A stretch of DNA of 64,000 nucleotides from Cladobotryum mycophilum (GCA_036429605.1 JAVFKD010000016.1:992001-1056000), one strand, 5' to 3'. Positions 46,814-59,900 are shown, counted from the stretch's first letter. Made by a program: numbers and translations. The notes: generated by a model not told the origin, from the letters alone.

Positions 46814-48206
46814 TTACAGCTTCTGGTACTCTAGCTTGCCTTCCAGCTTCTTCGCCTCCATCACCTTGCGCACCGCCCTGTTGAAATCGTCCTGATTAAC
46901 AGAGTCTCGGTAGTCCTTGATAGCAGACAGGCCACTATAATCATGCATTAGCACATCGCCCTTTATTCGGAAGTAGTTTTGATCCAGCTTCAAACTTACG
47001 CTTCAGTGACCACGTTTCTCAAATCAGCTCCGTTCAGGCCGTCACTCATCTTGACCACGCTCTCAAAGTCAATATCTCCATCGATAACGACACCCGAGGC
47101 GTGAATCTTCAAAATCTCGAGACGGCCAACCTCATTGGGAAGAGGAATCTCAATCTTTCGGTCCAGACGACCAGCACGTAGCAAAGCTGGATCCAGGGTA
47201 TCGGGTCTGTTTGTAGCCATGATAATCTTTGTCTTGCCCAGATAGTCGAAACCGTCAAGCTGGTTGAGCAGTTCCATCAGCGTTCTCTGAATTTCACGAT
47301 CTGCACTAGTACCTTCGGAAAATCTTCGTCCACCGATGGCATCGATTTCGTCCATGAAGATGATGCAAGGCTCATGCTCCTTGGCGTAGCCAAACATTTC
47401 TCGAATCAATCGTGCTGACTCGCCAATGTACTTGTCCACGATTGCCGACGAGACAACTAAGAAAACCGTTAGTCACTCCATCCTTGTATGATCGATCCCC
47501 ATCCACCCATCCACCCATCCACGCACCTTTTAGGAAGTTGGTCTCCAGACTGCTCGCAACTGCCCTGGCCAAAAGTGTCTTGCCCGTTCCGGGAGGACCG
47601 TATAGCAAGACACCCTTGGGAGGCTTGATGCCCACTCTGATGAACAGCTCTGGGTTCTTGAGTGGGAGTTCAATGACTTCTCTGAGCTCTCGAATCTGGT
47701 CGTTGAGTCCACCGATTCCCCCAAAGCTGACCTGGCCAGGGTCCTCCAACGACATGTTGTAAACCAGCGGATCGACCTCTCGCGGGAGCATGCGCATGAT
47801 TGTAAGTGTCGTCATATCAAGCGCAACACGGGTGCCCTGCTTCAGCTTCACCTTGTCGACTTTGGATCTGCAACCGACGACATATCGAGGACCGGATGAT
47901 GCCTTGACGATGACTAGATTCACCACAATTAGCATGACTTCTTTCCAACCGCCCATTATCGTTCCATGGGCACGCGCTTGGATTGGATGCCTTACATCTC
48001 TCATCATCGAGCTGCTTGAGGACTTCACCAATGATCTGTCCTACACTCTGCAGCGCCTTGATGTTCTCCTCGGTCCGGTCATACTCCTTCTGAAGATCCT
48101 TGATTTCTAACCGCAGGTTCTTGAGCTTTGCTTCCCACTCGCGGGATTCGATGAGCTTGGCTCGGTAGTTGTTGAGGGCAGTCTGGCGCTCTTCCTCGGC
48201 AGTCAT
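46814..48206 (-). CDS. rpt4: 26S proteasome regulatory ATPase Rpt4
   Basis: Exons 48206-47996, 47913-47527, 47456-47000 and 46934-46814 encode 391 residues. An N-terminal coiled coil (about 10-60) is followed by an OB-like domain (KASSGPRYVVGC). The AAA+ ATPase domain has Walker A GPPGTGKT, Walker B IIFMDEIDAIGGRR and the second region of homology ATNRPDTLDPALLRAGRLDRK. The C-terminal helical part ends LEYQKL. The sequence around Walker B and the PREVDPLVYNMSLEDPG segment identify the Rpt4 (S10b/PSMC6) subunit. It is one of six ATPases that unfold substrates and feed the 20S core. All three introns join frames exactly. The ATG at 48206 opens with MTAEEERQTALNNYR. Confidence 0.96.
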
Positions 48207-49124
48207 GATTACTTGGCTGGATAATGTGCGGCTTCTTTTGTCTAATGGTTCGTGATTTATAATGCCGCAGTCTTGTCAAGTGTGCAGTGCAGACAGAACT
48301 GAAACGTTGGTAGCTGCGAGGTGACGAGATGTTGGTTGAGCTTGGTAGGGTGCCTGTCAATGTTACTCTAAGCGGAATCAAGAGGCTTACCTCACGCATG
48401 GGAGCCTTGAGCCTATCCCTGTCGTCAACACCCGGCAAAAGGTCGGAGATGGGTACTTTCCCCGCCACTCAACCACCAAAGCTGCCTAGGTACCTCGACT
48501 TGCTCGAGCAATGCATCACCAGGTACTACCTTATCTAGTAGTGCTTCAACATCCCTTCTGAGATACCCGACGTCTTGTGTTGCTGAGAATGATGTTCAAC
48601 TCTGGTAATATTTGAGTGTGCTCCCATCACTTCGTATTTACTACTCAGCGTCACGAATAACATTTCTCCCCATATAATGGCATTTTATGCCCAAGACAGC
48701 TTAATCTCCAGTGACATGCTCATCATTATTTTTGCATCATTCTTCTAGCTGAGCATTAATATCTTCTAGATCGCGTACATGATCCGTCTAGTGTATCATC
48801 ACACTCTATTCAATTGTAACGACAATATCTTCCCATCATACACGAATTGCCCTAAATCTGATGCTTCCTACTCAACTTCAGGAAGTTTTCTGGCGGCAAG
48901 TCTTCCGTCTTGCTCGTGAATCACCGCCAACCCAGCAGTCAGATGTAACAATGTGGTGAGACAGACTGTAGAGAGTGGATATTTATAAAAAGTGTTGCCC
49001 CCGTAGCTTTGGAAGCAATTGGTTCTTCTTCTGTCACAATGGTGATGTGTCAGTGAAGCGCAACGCTCATGCGACAGAAATCGCCAAAGTGTCGTAAAGG
49101 CAAAATCTGCGAGACGACAGCTAA
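48207..49124. other. Intergenic region between rpt4 and the PYM gene
   Basis: It holds the rpt4 promoter and the 3' flank of the leftward PYM gene. The middle, about 48.6-48.86 kb, is A/T-rich. No gene is supported. Confidence 0.5.
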
Positions 49125-49714
49125 TCATTTGTTCTCTTCACCACCTTCGGCTGATGGATCGGCATCTTTGTCCTTGGGTTCACCCTCCGCATCGAAGCCA
49201 AGCGCATCCAGTTCGCGGATGAGCTCGTTGATCTTGATGACCTTGGCAATCTGCTCAGGGAGCAGACCCTCTCCTCCATCCTTCTTCATCTTGAGATCCT
49301 TGGCCTGCTTTAGTTTCTTCTTAAGATTTCGAGCTTTCTTCTCACGCTCAACCTCTGGATCAACGGCCTCCTCTTGTTGCTTTGTTGAATCGGGTTTGGT
49401 CTCCTCATCGCCAGTAGTCGCCTTTGCTTTTTTCCGAGCCTCGCGTCGCTTTGCATTCTTATTGCTTGAGGCAGAAGACTCTGATGGCTCGTCATTCAGG
49501 CCAGCTGCTCCAGGGATCCCTATCCGCTTGGAGCGATCGCGGAAGGCCTCAGCGGGACGGTTCTTGTAAACCTCGACATCTTCGGGGGTTGGTAGCCCGG
49601 TCGAATCTTGATAGCTTTGCGCTTGCTACCGTCCGCTCGGACTGATTCGGGGATATGGCGCTCGCCGCTGTTTGTGTCTGTCGCAATGCCAGAATTTGTT
49701 GTCGACGTCGCCAT
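49125..49714 (-). CDS. pym: PYM-like partner of Y14-Mago (reading frame broken by one base)
   Basis: The N-terminal frame from 49714 reads to RADGSKRKAIKIRPGYQPP. The next residues of the conserved PYM/WIBG N-terminal motif (PGYxPPEDVEVYKNR) continue in a different frame as EDVEVYKNRPAEAFRDRS, on to a stop at 49125. One base is missing in the C run (G run on the + strand) near 49583-49587. With it the protein would be about 196 residues. The N-terminal motif binds the Mago-Y14 heterodimer and dismantles exon-junction complexes from translated mRNA. The middle is Lys/Arg/Glu-rich coiled coil (REARKKAKATTG, VEREKKARNLKKKLKQAKD), and a C-terminal helix (AKVIKINELIRELDALGF) resembles the ribosome-associated tail region. 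No stop codon occurs in the downstream frame before the natural end, so recent breakage or a sequencing error is indicated. Confidence 0.86.
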
Positions 49715-51644
49715 GTTGGCGGGCTGCGGGGTGGTTGATCGAACGGCAGGGATTCAGATTCAGGCCAAAGGGAGGGGCAAACAAAATTCCGGTTGATGGT
49801 CGCCAAGTCGGTGAAAGCAGACCGGGGAGATGATTGTGTGCCTTGTTCAGGGGTGTGAGGTATCTATTCAGCCTTGGATGCAAGGGTGAATCCGCGAGAA
49901 ATACTCGGTAAATAAACAAAGCAATATTAACTGCTCGTGATTCGCTTCAATACGGTGGGAGATGAAGCTCGGAATGGAGAGCCGAGTTGCACCAACTTGA
50001 CCATGCACAATTACAGTGTACCTGGTGGGAAATGATTGGCCAGTGAAGGGGGTACAAGGAAAGCCTTGGGAAGAGAAAGTTTCGGGTCCCACTTCTATTA
50101 GCCTCCATCATGTATCGCTCTGTCCCGTCGCTGGTTGAGTTTATTGCAACGCTGACATTGGAGAAACCAACAAACAAATACAATTAGTTAGTCCAAGATA
50201 ATTGTATTTAAATGCAGGCTCCACAGATGATATCAGAGGGTATCCTCAGGTCAAATACAGTGCATCCATCCAAGCCATATTACCTAGTAATTACCTAAGG
50301 TGCCAAGTAGCAGCTGGGAAAGTACGGAGAACAGTAGCTGTGGAACCTACTTGTAGATCTAGGTATTACCTAGTATGTAGGTACCCCATATGTTAGGCTC
50401 TCAGTCAGGCGTCAACATGCCCTGGCTGACGACTCATGCATGGGCTGAGACAAATCACATCTGCGCTGGCAGAATAGAATTGAATACGCTGATGGCCATG
50501 AACTCGACATCGATGAATTGATACAATCTAAATAGACAATATACGCACATATATAAATACCTATAATACAATAACTTCTCTTTATATATAGAATATTATT
50601 ATATTACTAGTATTCATTATCTGTCCACCAGATGTCGAGATTTGCACGGCAATTCCCCTTTTCGTTACCCAGACAATGAAATATGCCTTGGGGTATGCCC
50701 TGACATGTGTACAACCCGGCTTGGCTTCACGTGCATAGTCCTGGCGAAACGGATCAATTACCAGATGCATGTTCCAGACCGTATAGACAAATACTCGGAG
50801 AGATAAGTGTGTGTCCCCAACTAGCAAGCCTTGCTAGAGTTAAACTGCAGCCCGCCGAGCGACCACAGAGGTCGATATGCTTCCTTCATAGCGGCATGTT
50901 TGAGGGCTTCCGTTGGTGCATCGCTTTATATCCGTGGATGTTGGTTAATGTCAATTACTTTAAGCTCCATCCAAGAGGCCTCCGGTAAGGCTGCCAAATG
51001 AAATTTGAAAATGTTTGTGACTATGATGTTACATCAAGAGAGAGTGTAACGTGCGGAGCCTGATGATCAAGTCGTGGACGTTGCTGCAGGTTCCAGGTTG
51101 TGACATTGGAAGCTTGGAACGGCTTGCATGCCCAGGCACTATTATCAACACCAAGTAGCTGGCGTGGACCTAGGATATGTTTCAGACTCTCAGCCTATGC
51201 ATTCCTCAGCATTCTACAAAATTTGGTACGTGGTTCACTTGATTCCTCCTGGGTATCCTTAGCTGTCAATGATTCATAGTTCAGCTTGGGGGTCCTAACT
51301 GTCTCATTCATGACCTGTTCAAGCTGTGGCGGCTTTAATCACTAATAGACTCAGCAATTGCTCTCAGCTTGCGAATAGGAGTGCTCCCAGTCTTTTCTTT
51401 TTGCTGATCCAATTATTGCACTCGTTGGGCAGCCAGCGTGTGTTTGGTCGAGCACACACCCCCGTGACAGACACTGCAACACTAGCAAACAACAAATCAG
51501 TGATGAAAACGAATTACCACGCATCGGATTATTACTTATAAAGTCAAGCATCCTTCATTGTTACGACTTGTCTTTTGCCACTGCTGCTTGAGTATGTTCC
51601 GACTACTACAACGCCGATTCCCAATTTGACCTCTATATAGCACA
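49715..51644. other. Divergent intergenic region with an A/T-rich core
   Basis: It separates the PYM gene from the calcium ATPase and holds both promoters. About 50.53-50.62 kb is nearly pure A/T with TATATA words. Short ACCTAGG/GGTACC-type words recur near 50.28-50.39 kb. No gene is supported. Confidence 0.5.
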
Positions 51645-54600
51645 ATGCCGGATTCGGACCACGATGACGGCGGTCGGGGGCGTGGCTTCGTGGTTGATAC
51701 CACGGATGCCCTCACTCCTGATCCTGGGACAGAGGACATGTTCCGGGTAGATGATAATAAATTCGCATTCAGTCCCGGGCAGCTTTCGAAGCTCCTGAAC
51801 CCCAAAAGCTTGAATGCATTTTACGCCCTTGGTGGCTTGGATGGATTGGAAAAGGGGTTACGCACTAACAGGAAATCAGGACTCAGTGTTGAAGAGACTA
51901 ACTTTGACGGTTCCATCGCCTTTGAAGATGTGGCTCCAGAGGGTACACCGAAATATGGGGTAGCCGGAGACACTGTACCCGAAGGCACTGGAGAAGTTGG
52001 CATTTACATACCACCTCACTCAAATCCGAACCCAACAGGCATATATGCTGATCGCGAGAGGGTGTTTCGCGATAATCGACTCCCGGATAGGAAGGAGAAA
52101 TCACTCCTAGAAATTGCCTGGACAACATACAACGACAAGGTCTTGATTCTCCTCACCATCGCAGCAATCATATCACTGGCACTCGGCTTATATCAAACAT
52201 TCGGCACTGAGCATGAGCCTGGTGAGGCGCGTGTGGAGTGGGTGGAAGGTGTTGCCATCATTGTCGCCATTGTGTAAGCCTAATTCCATGCCTATCAACC
52301 ATGTCCATTACTGATCGTCATTTCTAGCATCGTCGTACTTGTTGGTACACTCAATGACTGGCATATGCAGCGCCAGTTTAGCCAACTCAACAAGAAAAGC
52401 AACAATCGAACGGTCAGGGTGATCCGATCCGGCAAATCACAGGAAATGTCCGTGTTTGACATCATGGTTGGAGACGTCATGCATCTCGATACCGGCGATA
52501 TTGTCCCCGTTGACGGGATCTTCATCGATGGCAATGCAGTCAAGTGTGATGAGTCCTCCGCAACTGGAGAATCCGATCTCCTGCGGAAAACGCCGGCTTC
52601 GGATGTCTTTGCGGCTCTTCTGGATCCAGAGGCAGAGGGCGTTGAGAAACTTGACCCATTCATCATATCTGGAAGCAAGGTCAACGAAGGCAATGGTACT
52701 TTCATCGTCACCGCCGTGGGTGTAAACTCAAGCTACGGTCGAATTACCATGTCGCTGCGAACGGAACAGGATGCCACTCCTCTGCAAAAGAAGCTCAACG
52801 TGCTGGCGGATTGGATTGCTAGGGTCGGCGCTGGTGCTGCCTTGCTCCTTTTCATCGTGCTCTTCATCAAATTCTGCGTTCAACTTCCGGGCAACCATGG
52901 GTCCCCATCTCAAAAGGGACAAGACTTCCTCAAAATATTTATCGTCTCCGTTACCGTGGTGGTTGTTGCTGTTCCCGAGGGCTTGCCCCTGGCCGTGACA
53001 CTGGCACTCAGCTTTGCGACGATTAAGATGCTTCGCGACAACAATCTTGTTCGAATCCTAAAAGCCTGTGAGACCATGGGCAATGCCACAACGATATGTT
53101 CCGACAAGACAGGCACCCTCACGCAGAATAAGATGACTGTAGTCGCCACTACACTTGGCAAGAGTCTTAGTTTCGGAGAATCACTACCACTGCCGTCAAG
53201 AGTGGGGAGTCCAAGTCGAGATATTGCCAGCATTCAAAATGTGAAAGTTTCCGAATTCGTTTACGCAATGAATTCAGAGGTCAAAGATTTGCTGATTCAG
53301 TCCAACGTTCTCAACTCCACTGCGTTCGAAGGTGCCCAGGAGGGCGACGAAGCATTCATCGGTTCCAAGACAGAGGTTGCATTACTTACATTTTGTCGAG
53401 ATAATCTTGGTGCGGGTCCAGTTCAAGAGATCAGGTCTTCAGTTCAAGTCGTCCAGGTCGTGCCATTCGACAGCAAGTTAAAGTACAGCGCCATCGTCAT
53501 CAAGCTTGCGAATGACAAGTATCGAGCATACGTCAAAGGCGCCTCAGAGATATTGCTCGACAGATGTACCAACCTCCTGGAAAATGTACCCGAGGATCAT
53601 CTTACTTCGGCCCCAATGACAGACAAAGATCGTGAATTGGTCAGCTTAACAATCGACACATATGCCAGAGGGACTTTGCGAACTATCGGATCATCCTACC
53701 GAGATTTTGCGTCGTGGCCACCTGCCAACGCCATCTCTGAAGAAGATCCAAAACTAGCCGACTTTGATAAAGTTCACGAGGACATGACGCTGATTGCTAT
53801 TTATGGAATCAAAGATCCTCTCAGACCAACCGTCGTTGATGCCATCAAAGATTGCCATCGAGCGGGTATCTGTGTGAGAATGGTGACTGGTGACAACATC
53901 AAGACAGCCACGGCTATTGCTACCGAATGCGGCATTTACAGAGAAGGAGGCATAACAATGGAAGGCCCTACTTTCAGGAGACTATCCCCTGCAGAACTCA
54001 AGACCACGGTAAAAAATCTTCAAGTCTTGGCCCGTTCGAGCCCCGAAGACAAGCGAATACTCGTGAAAACTCTAAAGGATCTTGGAGAGACTGTTGCCGT
54101 GACTGGAGATGGGACAAACGACGCACCTGCATTGAAGTTGGCAGATATTGGGTTCTCTATGGGAATTGCTGGTACTGAGGTGGCCAAGGAAGCCTCATCC
54201 ATTGTTCTTCTTGATGACAACTTTGCATCCATTGTCAAAGGCATCATGTGGGGAAGAGCTGTCAATGACTCGGTGAAGAAGTTTCTCCAATTTCAACTGA
54301 CCGTCAATGTCACCGCTGTGGTCTTGACATTCGTCTCTGCCGTTGCTAGCTCTAAAGAAGAATCGGTTCTCAATGCGGTGCAGCTGCTCTGGGTCAACCT
54401 CATCATGGATACATTTGCGGCACTTGCTCTGGCTACAGATCCTCCGAGTCCAAGCATTCTTGACAGAAAGCCAGACAGGAAGTCGGCACCATTGATCACC
54501 GCCAGGATGTCCAAAATGATCATCGGACAGGCCATATGCCAATTAGCCATTACCTTTGTTCTGCACTTTGCCGGGAGGTCTCTATTGGGCTACGGAGACA

Positions 54601-55207
54601 CAGCAAAGGACACAAAGAGACTGAGCACTCTGGTTTTCAACACTTTTGTCTGGCTACAAATCTTCAATGAAATAAAGTAAGTGCACCTAGACTTGCTGGC
54701 AAGTTGTTTACCTGCTAATGTGATGTCTTTAGTAACCGTCGCCTTGACAATAAGCTCAATGTCTTTGAAAATATCCACCGCAACCTCTTCTTCATCTTCA
54801 TCAATATAATCATGGTCGGCGGTCAGGTTCTCATCATCTTTGTCGGTGACGAAGCATTCAAGATCACGTCACTGAATGGCAAAGAATGGGGTCTATCTAT
54901 CGGGCTGGGGGCAATATCTCTGCCATGGGGCGCTTTTATCAGACTTATCCCAGACTCGTGGGTTTCTTCCTGCGTGCCTGAATTCATCAGTAAGAAGTTC
55001 GCAACGCCAGAACCTTCTGCCGACGAGACTGCGGGGCCACTGCAGTCTGACGACGATTTCATCGCCAAGCCCCCATTGAGGGTCATGAGCTCGATTCGCG
55101 GGCCACGTGTTCAAGAGCAAATGGGAATTCGGGCCATGATGAATCGCATGAAGGACAAGACCAAGGGACAGACGAACATCAATACCAAAGATCAGGAGAA
55201 GCCCTAA
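51645..55207 (+). CDS. pmc1: P-type calcium-transporting ATPase (PMCA/Pmc1 type)
   Basis: Exons 51645-52273, 52328-54676 and 54733-55207 encode 1150 residues. After a hydrophilic N-terminus come the first membrane pair, the actuator motif SATGESD, transmembrane segment 4 with VVVAVPEGLPLAV (calcium site), the phosphorylation motif CSDKTGTLTQNKM, the nucleotide-binding KGASE, MVTGDNIKTA, the hinge TGDGTNDAPALKLADIGFSMG and six further membrane segments. This pattern is the PMCA class, and fungal members with this plan (yeast Pmc1, Neurospora NCA-2/3) pump calcium into vacuoles or out of the cell. The C-terminal tail is short, with a basic cluster (RAMMNRMKDKTKG). Filamentous fungi carry several paralogues, so which one this is cannot be told from here. 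Confidence 0.95.
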
Positions 55208-55824
55208 GGCTGTGTAGGTAGCCGGGGAACTCCCAGTTTATGGTGAGTTTATCAAGTCATGATACCGCTAACCCCGAAATTGGACCCAAGTGAGTATCTC
55301 GGATTTCATCTAGCGAAGGTGACAATATCAACAGAGCTTTACCGAGGTGAGGAGAGAGATGTGAGGTGATGCTATGGTATCGCAATGAGCAAAGGACAAG
55401 TCAGGTGCTGGGGAGATGCGTGCATCAATTAGGAGCAAGTATGAGGATGTCACTACAAAGTGAAGGGGGTTTCTTTTCTGTGTAAAAAGATTGATAGATC
55501 TTCTATGATAGGTAATGAATTATGACTTTGATGACCTTTGGCTTGTGATGATAGAGAGAGACTGCGCTGCCTAGAGATAGAGTGCCATCCATGAGTGACA
55601 GTGACGGGAGGCTCCGGGATGAAATTGTGGAGCCGAGGTGTTGTTGCCGCCGGCCAATCAGAATTGCTTACATCCAGATTTGCAACTTCGCGAATTTCCA
55701 TGCCAGGCTCTCAATCTTGAAGCCAATCAATCCGAACCTCGACAAAACCAGCCAAGAGGCAACATTACGGTCTGTCCCTAATTGAGACTGAATTAGAAGT
55801 GCTCAATTGCACCCAACCGCCATC
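55208..55824. other. Intergenic region upstream of qcr9
   Basis: 3' flank of the calcium ATPase and promoter of the bc1 subunit gene. No gene is supported. Confidence 0.5.
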
Positions 55825-56295
55825 ATGGTAAGTATCGTCTATGCTCTAGGTACCCGATGATTGCGACACAGGCTAATCGCGCATTTTGAACAGTCTCTTG
55901 CCAACACCTTCTACAAGCAAGTCACCGCCGCAAACGATTAAACGAACGCCGAACTGAACTCGAGTACTAACAAACGATATTATAGCGCTCTCTTCAAGCG
56001 AAACTTTGCCATGCTGGGCGTAGTCTTCGGTGCTGGCTTCGCCTTCGAGGTGTACGACAGTCTTGCGGCAACACTGCCGAGTATGATGGATGGATGAATG
56101 CTAACGGCGGCGCTTGCAGTGGCTTCAACAACGGCATGAACAGGGTCTGGGATAACCTGAACCGCGGCGTAAGTGCTGATGCATGAGAACGATGCGATAT
56201 GGGCCAGCGCTGACAGGGTATACATCTAGCGACAATGGAAGGACATCCGACACAAGTACATCGAAGGTGCTGAGGAGGAGGAGGATGACGACTAA
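55825..56295 (+). CDS. qcr9: Cytochrome bc1 complex subunit 9
   Basis: Five exons, 55825-55827, 55894-55916, 55986-56051, 56120-56168 and 56230-56295, give 68 residues, the usual size. The protein starts MSLANTFYNALFKRNFAMLG, has one membrane span (about 15-34), then VGFNNGMNRVWDNLNRGRQW and KDIRHKYIEGAEEEEDDD. The FKRN and GRQWKDIRHKY segments are diagnostic of Qcr9/UQCR10, a small inner-membrane subunit of respiratory complex III near the Rieske protein. The first coding exon is only the ATG. The second intron has a GC donor (GCAAGT) and a perfect TACTAAC branch site. The whole gene is too fragmented to appear as an open frame, but all five exons join in frame. Confidence 0.93.
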
Positions 56296-56997
56296 AGGCG
56301 CAATACTTGGGTTGGACTACTACTGGGGGATGGAATAGAAGCGACCATTGGAAGGGTCTGTAAAAGTATACAAATCATAGGAACAATAGAGCCTACTTCC
56401 AGCATATCCATTCAGCGATGAATCCCTGCCGCCTTGCATGATGGTCTGTCATAATCTTCTAGCATGGTTTCTTATTTTATTTCTTTTCTAGAGCAATGAT
56501 CCAGAAATAATCATTTGCTGTTCACTTGCTTTAATTTTTTCTATTTTCATCTGTGAATGGGTTAGAATGTCAGTCAAAAACGTAATTAGTTGGTGCAGTG
56601 AGTTGGATGTGAATTTAGGTGGTGCCTCTGAGATCTGACGTCGGTTGGTTGCTGTCGAGGGGCAAAAATTGCCCGAAACGGTGTCAGAGGTAGGACAGCT
56701 TAATAAACTTGCCAATGGCAAACCTTCCAGCTCCAATATCTTCCTTCTCAACACCGCCCCAGACAAAAATTCTATCCACGTCTGGCTGAAATTTATTTCG
56801 TGCGCCGCTGTCATCTCCCTATTGTTTTGTTTTAATAGCTAACTCGTGTCTATAGAGCGCATTTCAGCACGCAATCCAGAGAGAGGGTCGCAGTCACCCC
56901 ACCTCATACAGCTACTCTGCTGCACGCCGCCACATTCGCCAACACCCCCCATCCAACCGACGAGTCCCGTTCGCACGGTCGCTGGCGACATCATGAC
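56296..56997. other. Intergenic region upstream of ubr1
   Basis: 3' flank of qcr9 and promoter of ubr1. No gene is supported. Confidence 0.5.
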
Positions 56998-59900
56998 ATG
57001 ATGAGGATGGAGCATCCTCTGTCTACTCAAGAGCAGCAGCTCTGCCAACTCCTGGCGGACCTGCCCGCTCGGTTCAACTATCGCTACAGCGAGGAAGCCG
57101 CGCGAGAGCTTCTCACCAACCTGTTCTGGTCCCTGGCTGGCGGTAACCATGAATATATGCGACTTCTTTTTCCCGAGGGCAGGCCATCGGATAGTTTGAA
57201 GCTTGCCGATGCACAGGGAGCCGTCGAGGGCGCCGAATATACAGAAGCGGCCCGTGGAAAGCGATGCGGCCATATCTTTAAACCTGGAGAGGCATCCTAC
57301 ATGTGTAGGACCTGCGGAACCGATGAAACATGCTGCCTTTGCAGCCGGTGCTTCGACGCAACAGACCATACAGGGCACATGGTCCGAATCTCCATCTCCG
57401 TTGGAAATAGCGGCTGCTGTGATTGTGGAGATGACGAAGCCTGGAAGACTCCGTTGCACTGCACCATCCACTCCGACAACCAAGCAAATCCACCCAAAGG
57501 CAAGGGCAAAGAGGCAGCCTCCCTCCCGGAAGATCTTGTGACAAGCCTGCAGATGACCGTTGGGCGGGTCTTTGACTACATCTGCGATGTCATCTCTTGT
57601 TCGCCCGAGCAGCTCCGCCAAACCAAGACGAAGCAGTCGATTCTGAAGGATGAAGAAACATCGCGTTTGTCATCAGTCTACTACGGCTCGGATGCAGATC
57701 CATGCACAAATTTTGCTCTTATACTGTGGAATGATGAAAAGCACACTGTTGATGAGGTCAGGGATCAGGTGGCTCGGGCCTGCAGGAAAACAGCTGCGCA
57801 AGCTTCAAAGAATGCTTGGGAGACCGACAACATCGGGCGAAGTCTCCTGATATTCTTACCGGATATCGACCGACTTTTGCACATGGCCAAGATTATGGAG
57901 GCAATCAGAGTTACGGTAACAATTAGGTCGGCGAGAGATACGTTCCGTGAACAGATGTGCGGCACGCTGGTTGAGTGGCTGAGCGACATATCGGGCTGCT
58001 CCGTTGGGCATGACAACCATATCGTCCGTCGGACTGTATGCGAAGAGGTCATGAAGCCTTGGCGGCAAGGGAGTTCAGCAGTTCATATATCGGGGCTCAT
58101 CGATGATGAGGAAGAAGACGACCAGGCGCTGGAGGCTAGGGCCAGACTCAGAAATGTCAACGCTCGCTTTATTCTAGCTTTGCAAGCCGCTGCCGGTGCT
58201 GGAGGTGGTCTAGATCTCGACATTGACGAGAACGACGAAGACGACGCAGATATGGATGACGACGACGATGACGGTAACGAGTCAGGCTCGGTGACTGGTG
58301 AAGAGGACGGCGATGACGACGTTTTGATGGTTGACGCTAGAGGTGACGGTCCCCCTGAACTGGGTATGAATTGGACACAATCTGAAGCTTTAGAAGAAGA
58401 CGAGGCGACCATGGCAGGGTATCCTCCCCTCCACCGCCACCACCAGCTCAAGCCGTATCAGCGAACCCAGACCGAGATGGGACGCCGTCCGATTTAGATG
58501 TAGTTGAGCCACTGATTGCCCAGAACATTTACGCCAAGGCAAATATCGACATACCAAAAACGCCAGGAAAGACGGAGAAGATGACACCAAGACCCGGAAG
58601 ATATTGGATAGAGACACCGGCCGTCTATACCCAACGAGAAAACGTTCCACCTGCCGAGGACGTCTTCCAGCGAGTCCGATTGGACTGGCTTCTGTTATTT
58701 GATCTGAGAATGTGGAAGAAAGTCAGAAACGATCTCAGAGCGCTATACATCTCTACCGTTGTACAAGTCCCCGAGTTCAAACGGGTATTAGCCCTTCGCT
58801 TTGCTAGTCTATACACCGTCCTCGCTCAACTTTACCTCGTGGGTGATCGGGAGCCAGATCATTCTATTATCAATCTCTCTCTTCAAATGTTGACCACGCC
58901 GTCAATAACCGCCGAGGTTGTCGAGAGAGGAAACTTTCTAAGTAGCTTGTTGGCTATCTTATACACCTTCTTAACAACGCGGCAGGTTGGCCATCCTTGG
59001 GATGTTTCGCCTGATGCCGTTCTTGCATTTGAAAGCGGTTCAGTTACGAACCGGCGCATGTATCACTTCTACCAAGATTTGAAGTATCTCTTCGGCTCGC
59101 AGCACGTGCAGGAGCGGGTTAGGAGTGAGCCTCGATATTTGATGCAGTTCTTGGACTTGGTCAAGCTTCATCAGTGTATCGGTCCTAATGTTAGGGCTGT
59201 GGTCGAGCATGTGGAGTACGAAGCCGACTCATGGATCACAGCTTCCTTGGTGACACGGCAAATAAACCTGCAGGCTCGGAACCTGGCAGAGGCGTTCCGA
59301 GATTGTCCGCCTGACGAGATCAATTACCTCCAGAGGGCAATTCGAACTACTGCAAAAGCTGTTATCATAAACTCGATAGGTGCAGAACGAAATCGGTTCA
59401 AGCAAGGGGAGATCAAGGAGGAGATACGTTTCAAAACGTTGAGCGATTTCGAATTTAATACTGACGGTACCACTTACAATGTGGTCAAATTTGTGGTCGA
59501 AAAGGACTCAATCAGCTTTCACCACGCGCTACACTATACACTCTCATGGCTTCTGGAGTGTGGGCGATCACTTCCTGCGTCAGACATTCGAACTCTGTTA
59601 AGCTTCACCACACAGGAGCTCAGGACACAATCAAATCTCATGGGTCGACCGCAGATACCAAAGAAAGATTACGGTCCCGAGGACTTTTTAATGGCCGCGT
59701 TCGACTACCCCTCCGAGTATGTGCTTGGCTTGCTCAGATCAAAGCAAACATGTGGGTGCGTAACGGCATCAGCCTTCGTCATCAGGCCAGCACATATCGC
59801 GGCGTTGGGCAGAGGGACGTGTCGCATCACCGAGATATCTTCCTTCTGCAGACAGCCTTGGTGGTGTGCGATCCGGCACGAATGTTGGCTTCCATCATTG

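Noticed and set aside
58083..58451. Ser-rich leftward frame antisense to the UBR1 acidic region
   Set aside because: Poly-Ser arises as the complement of Asp/Glu codons; it has no independent support.
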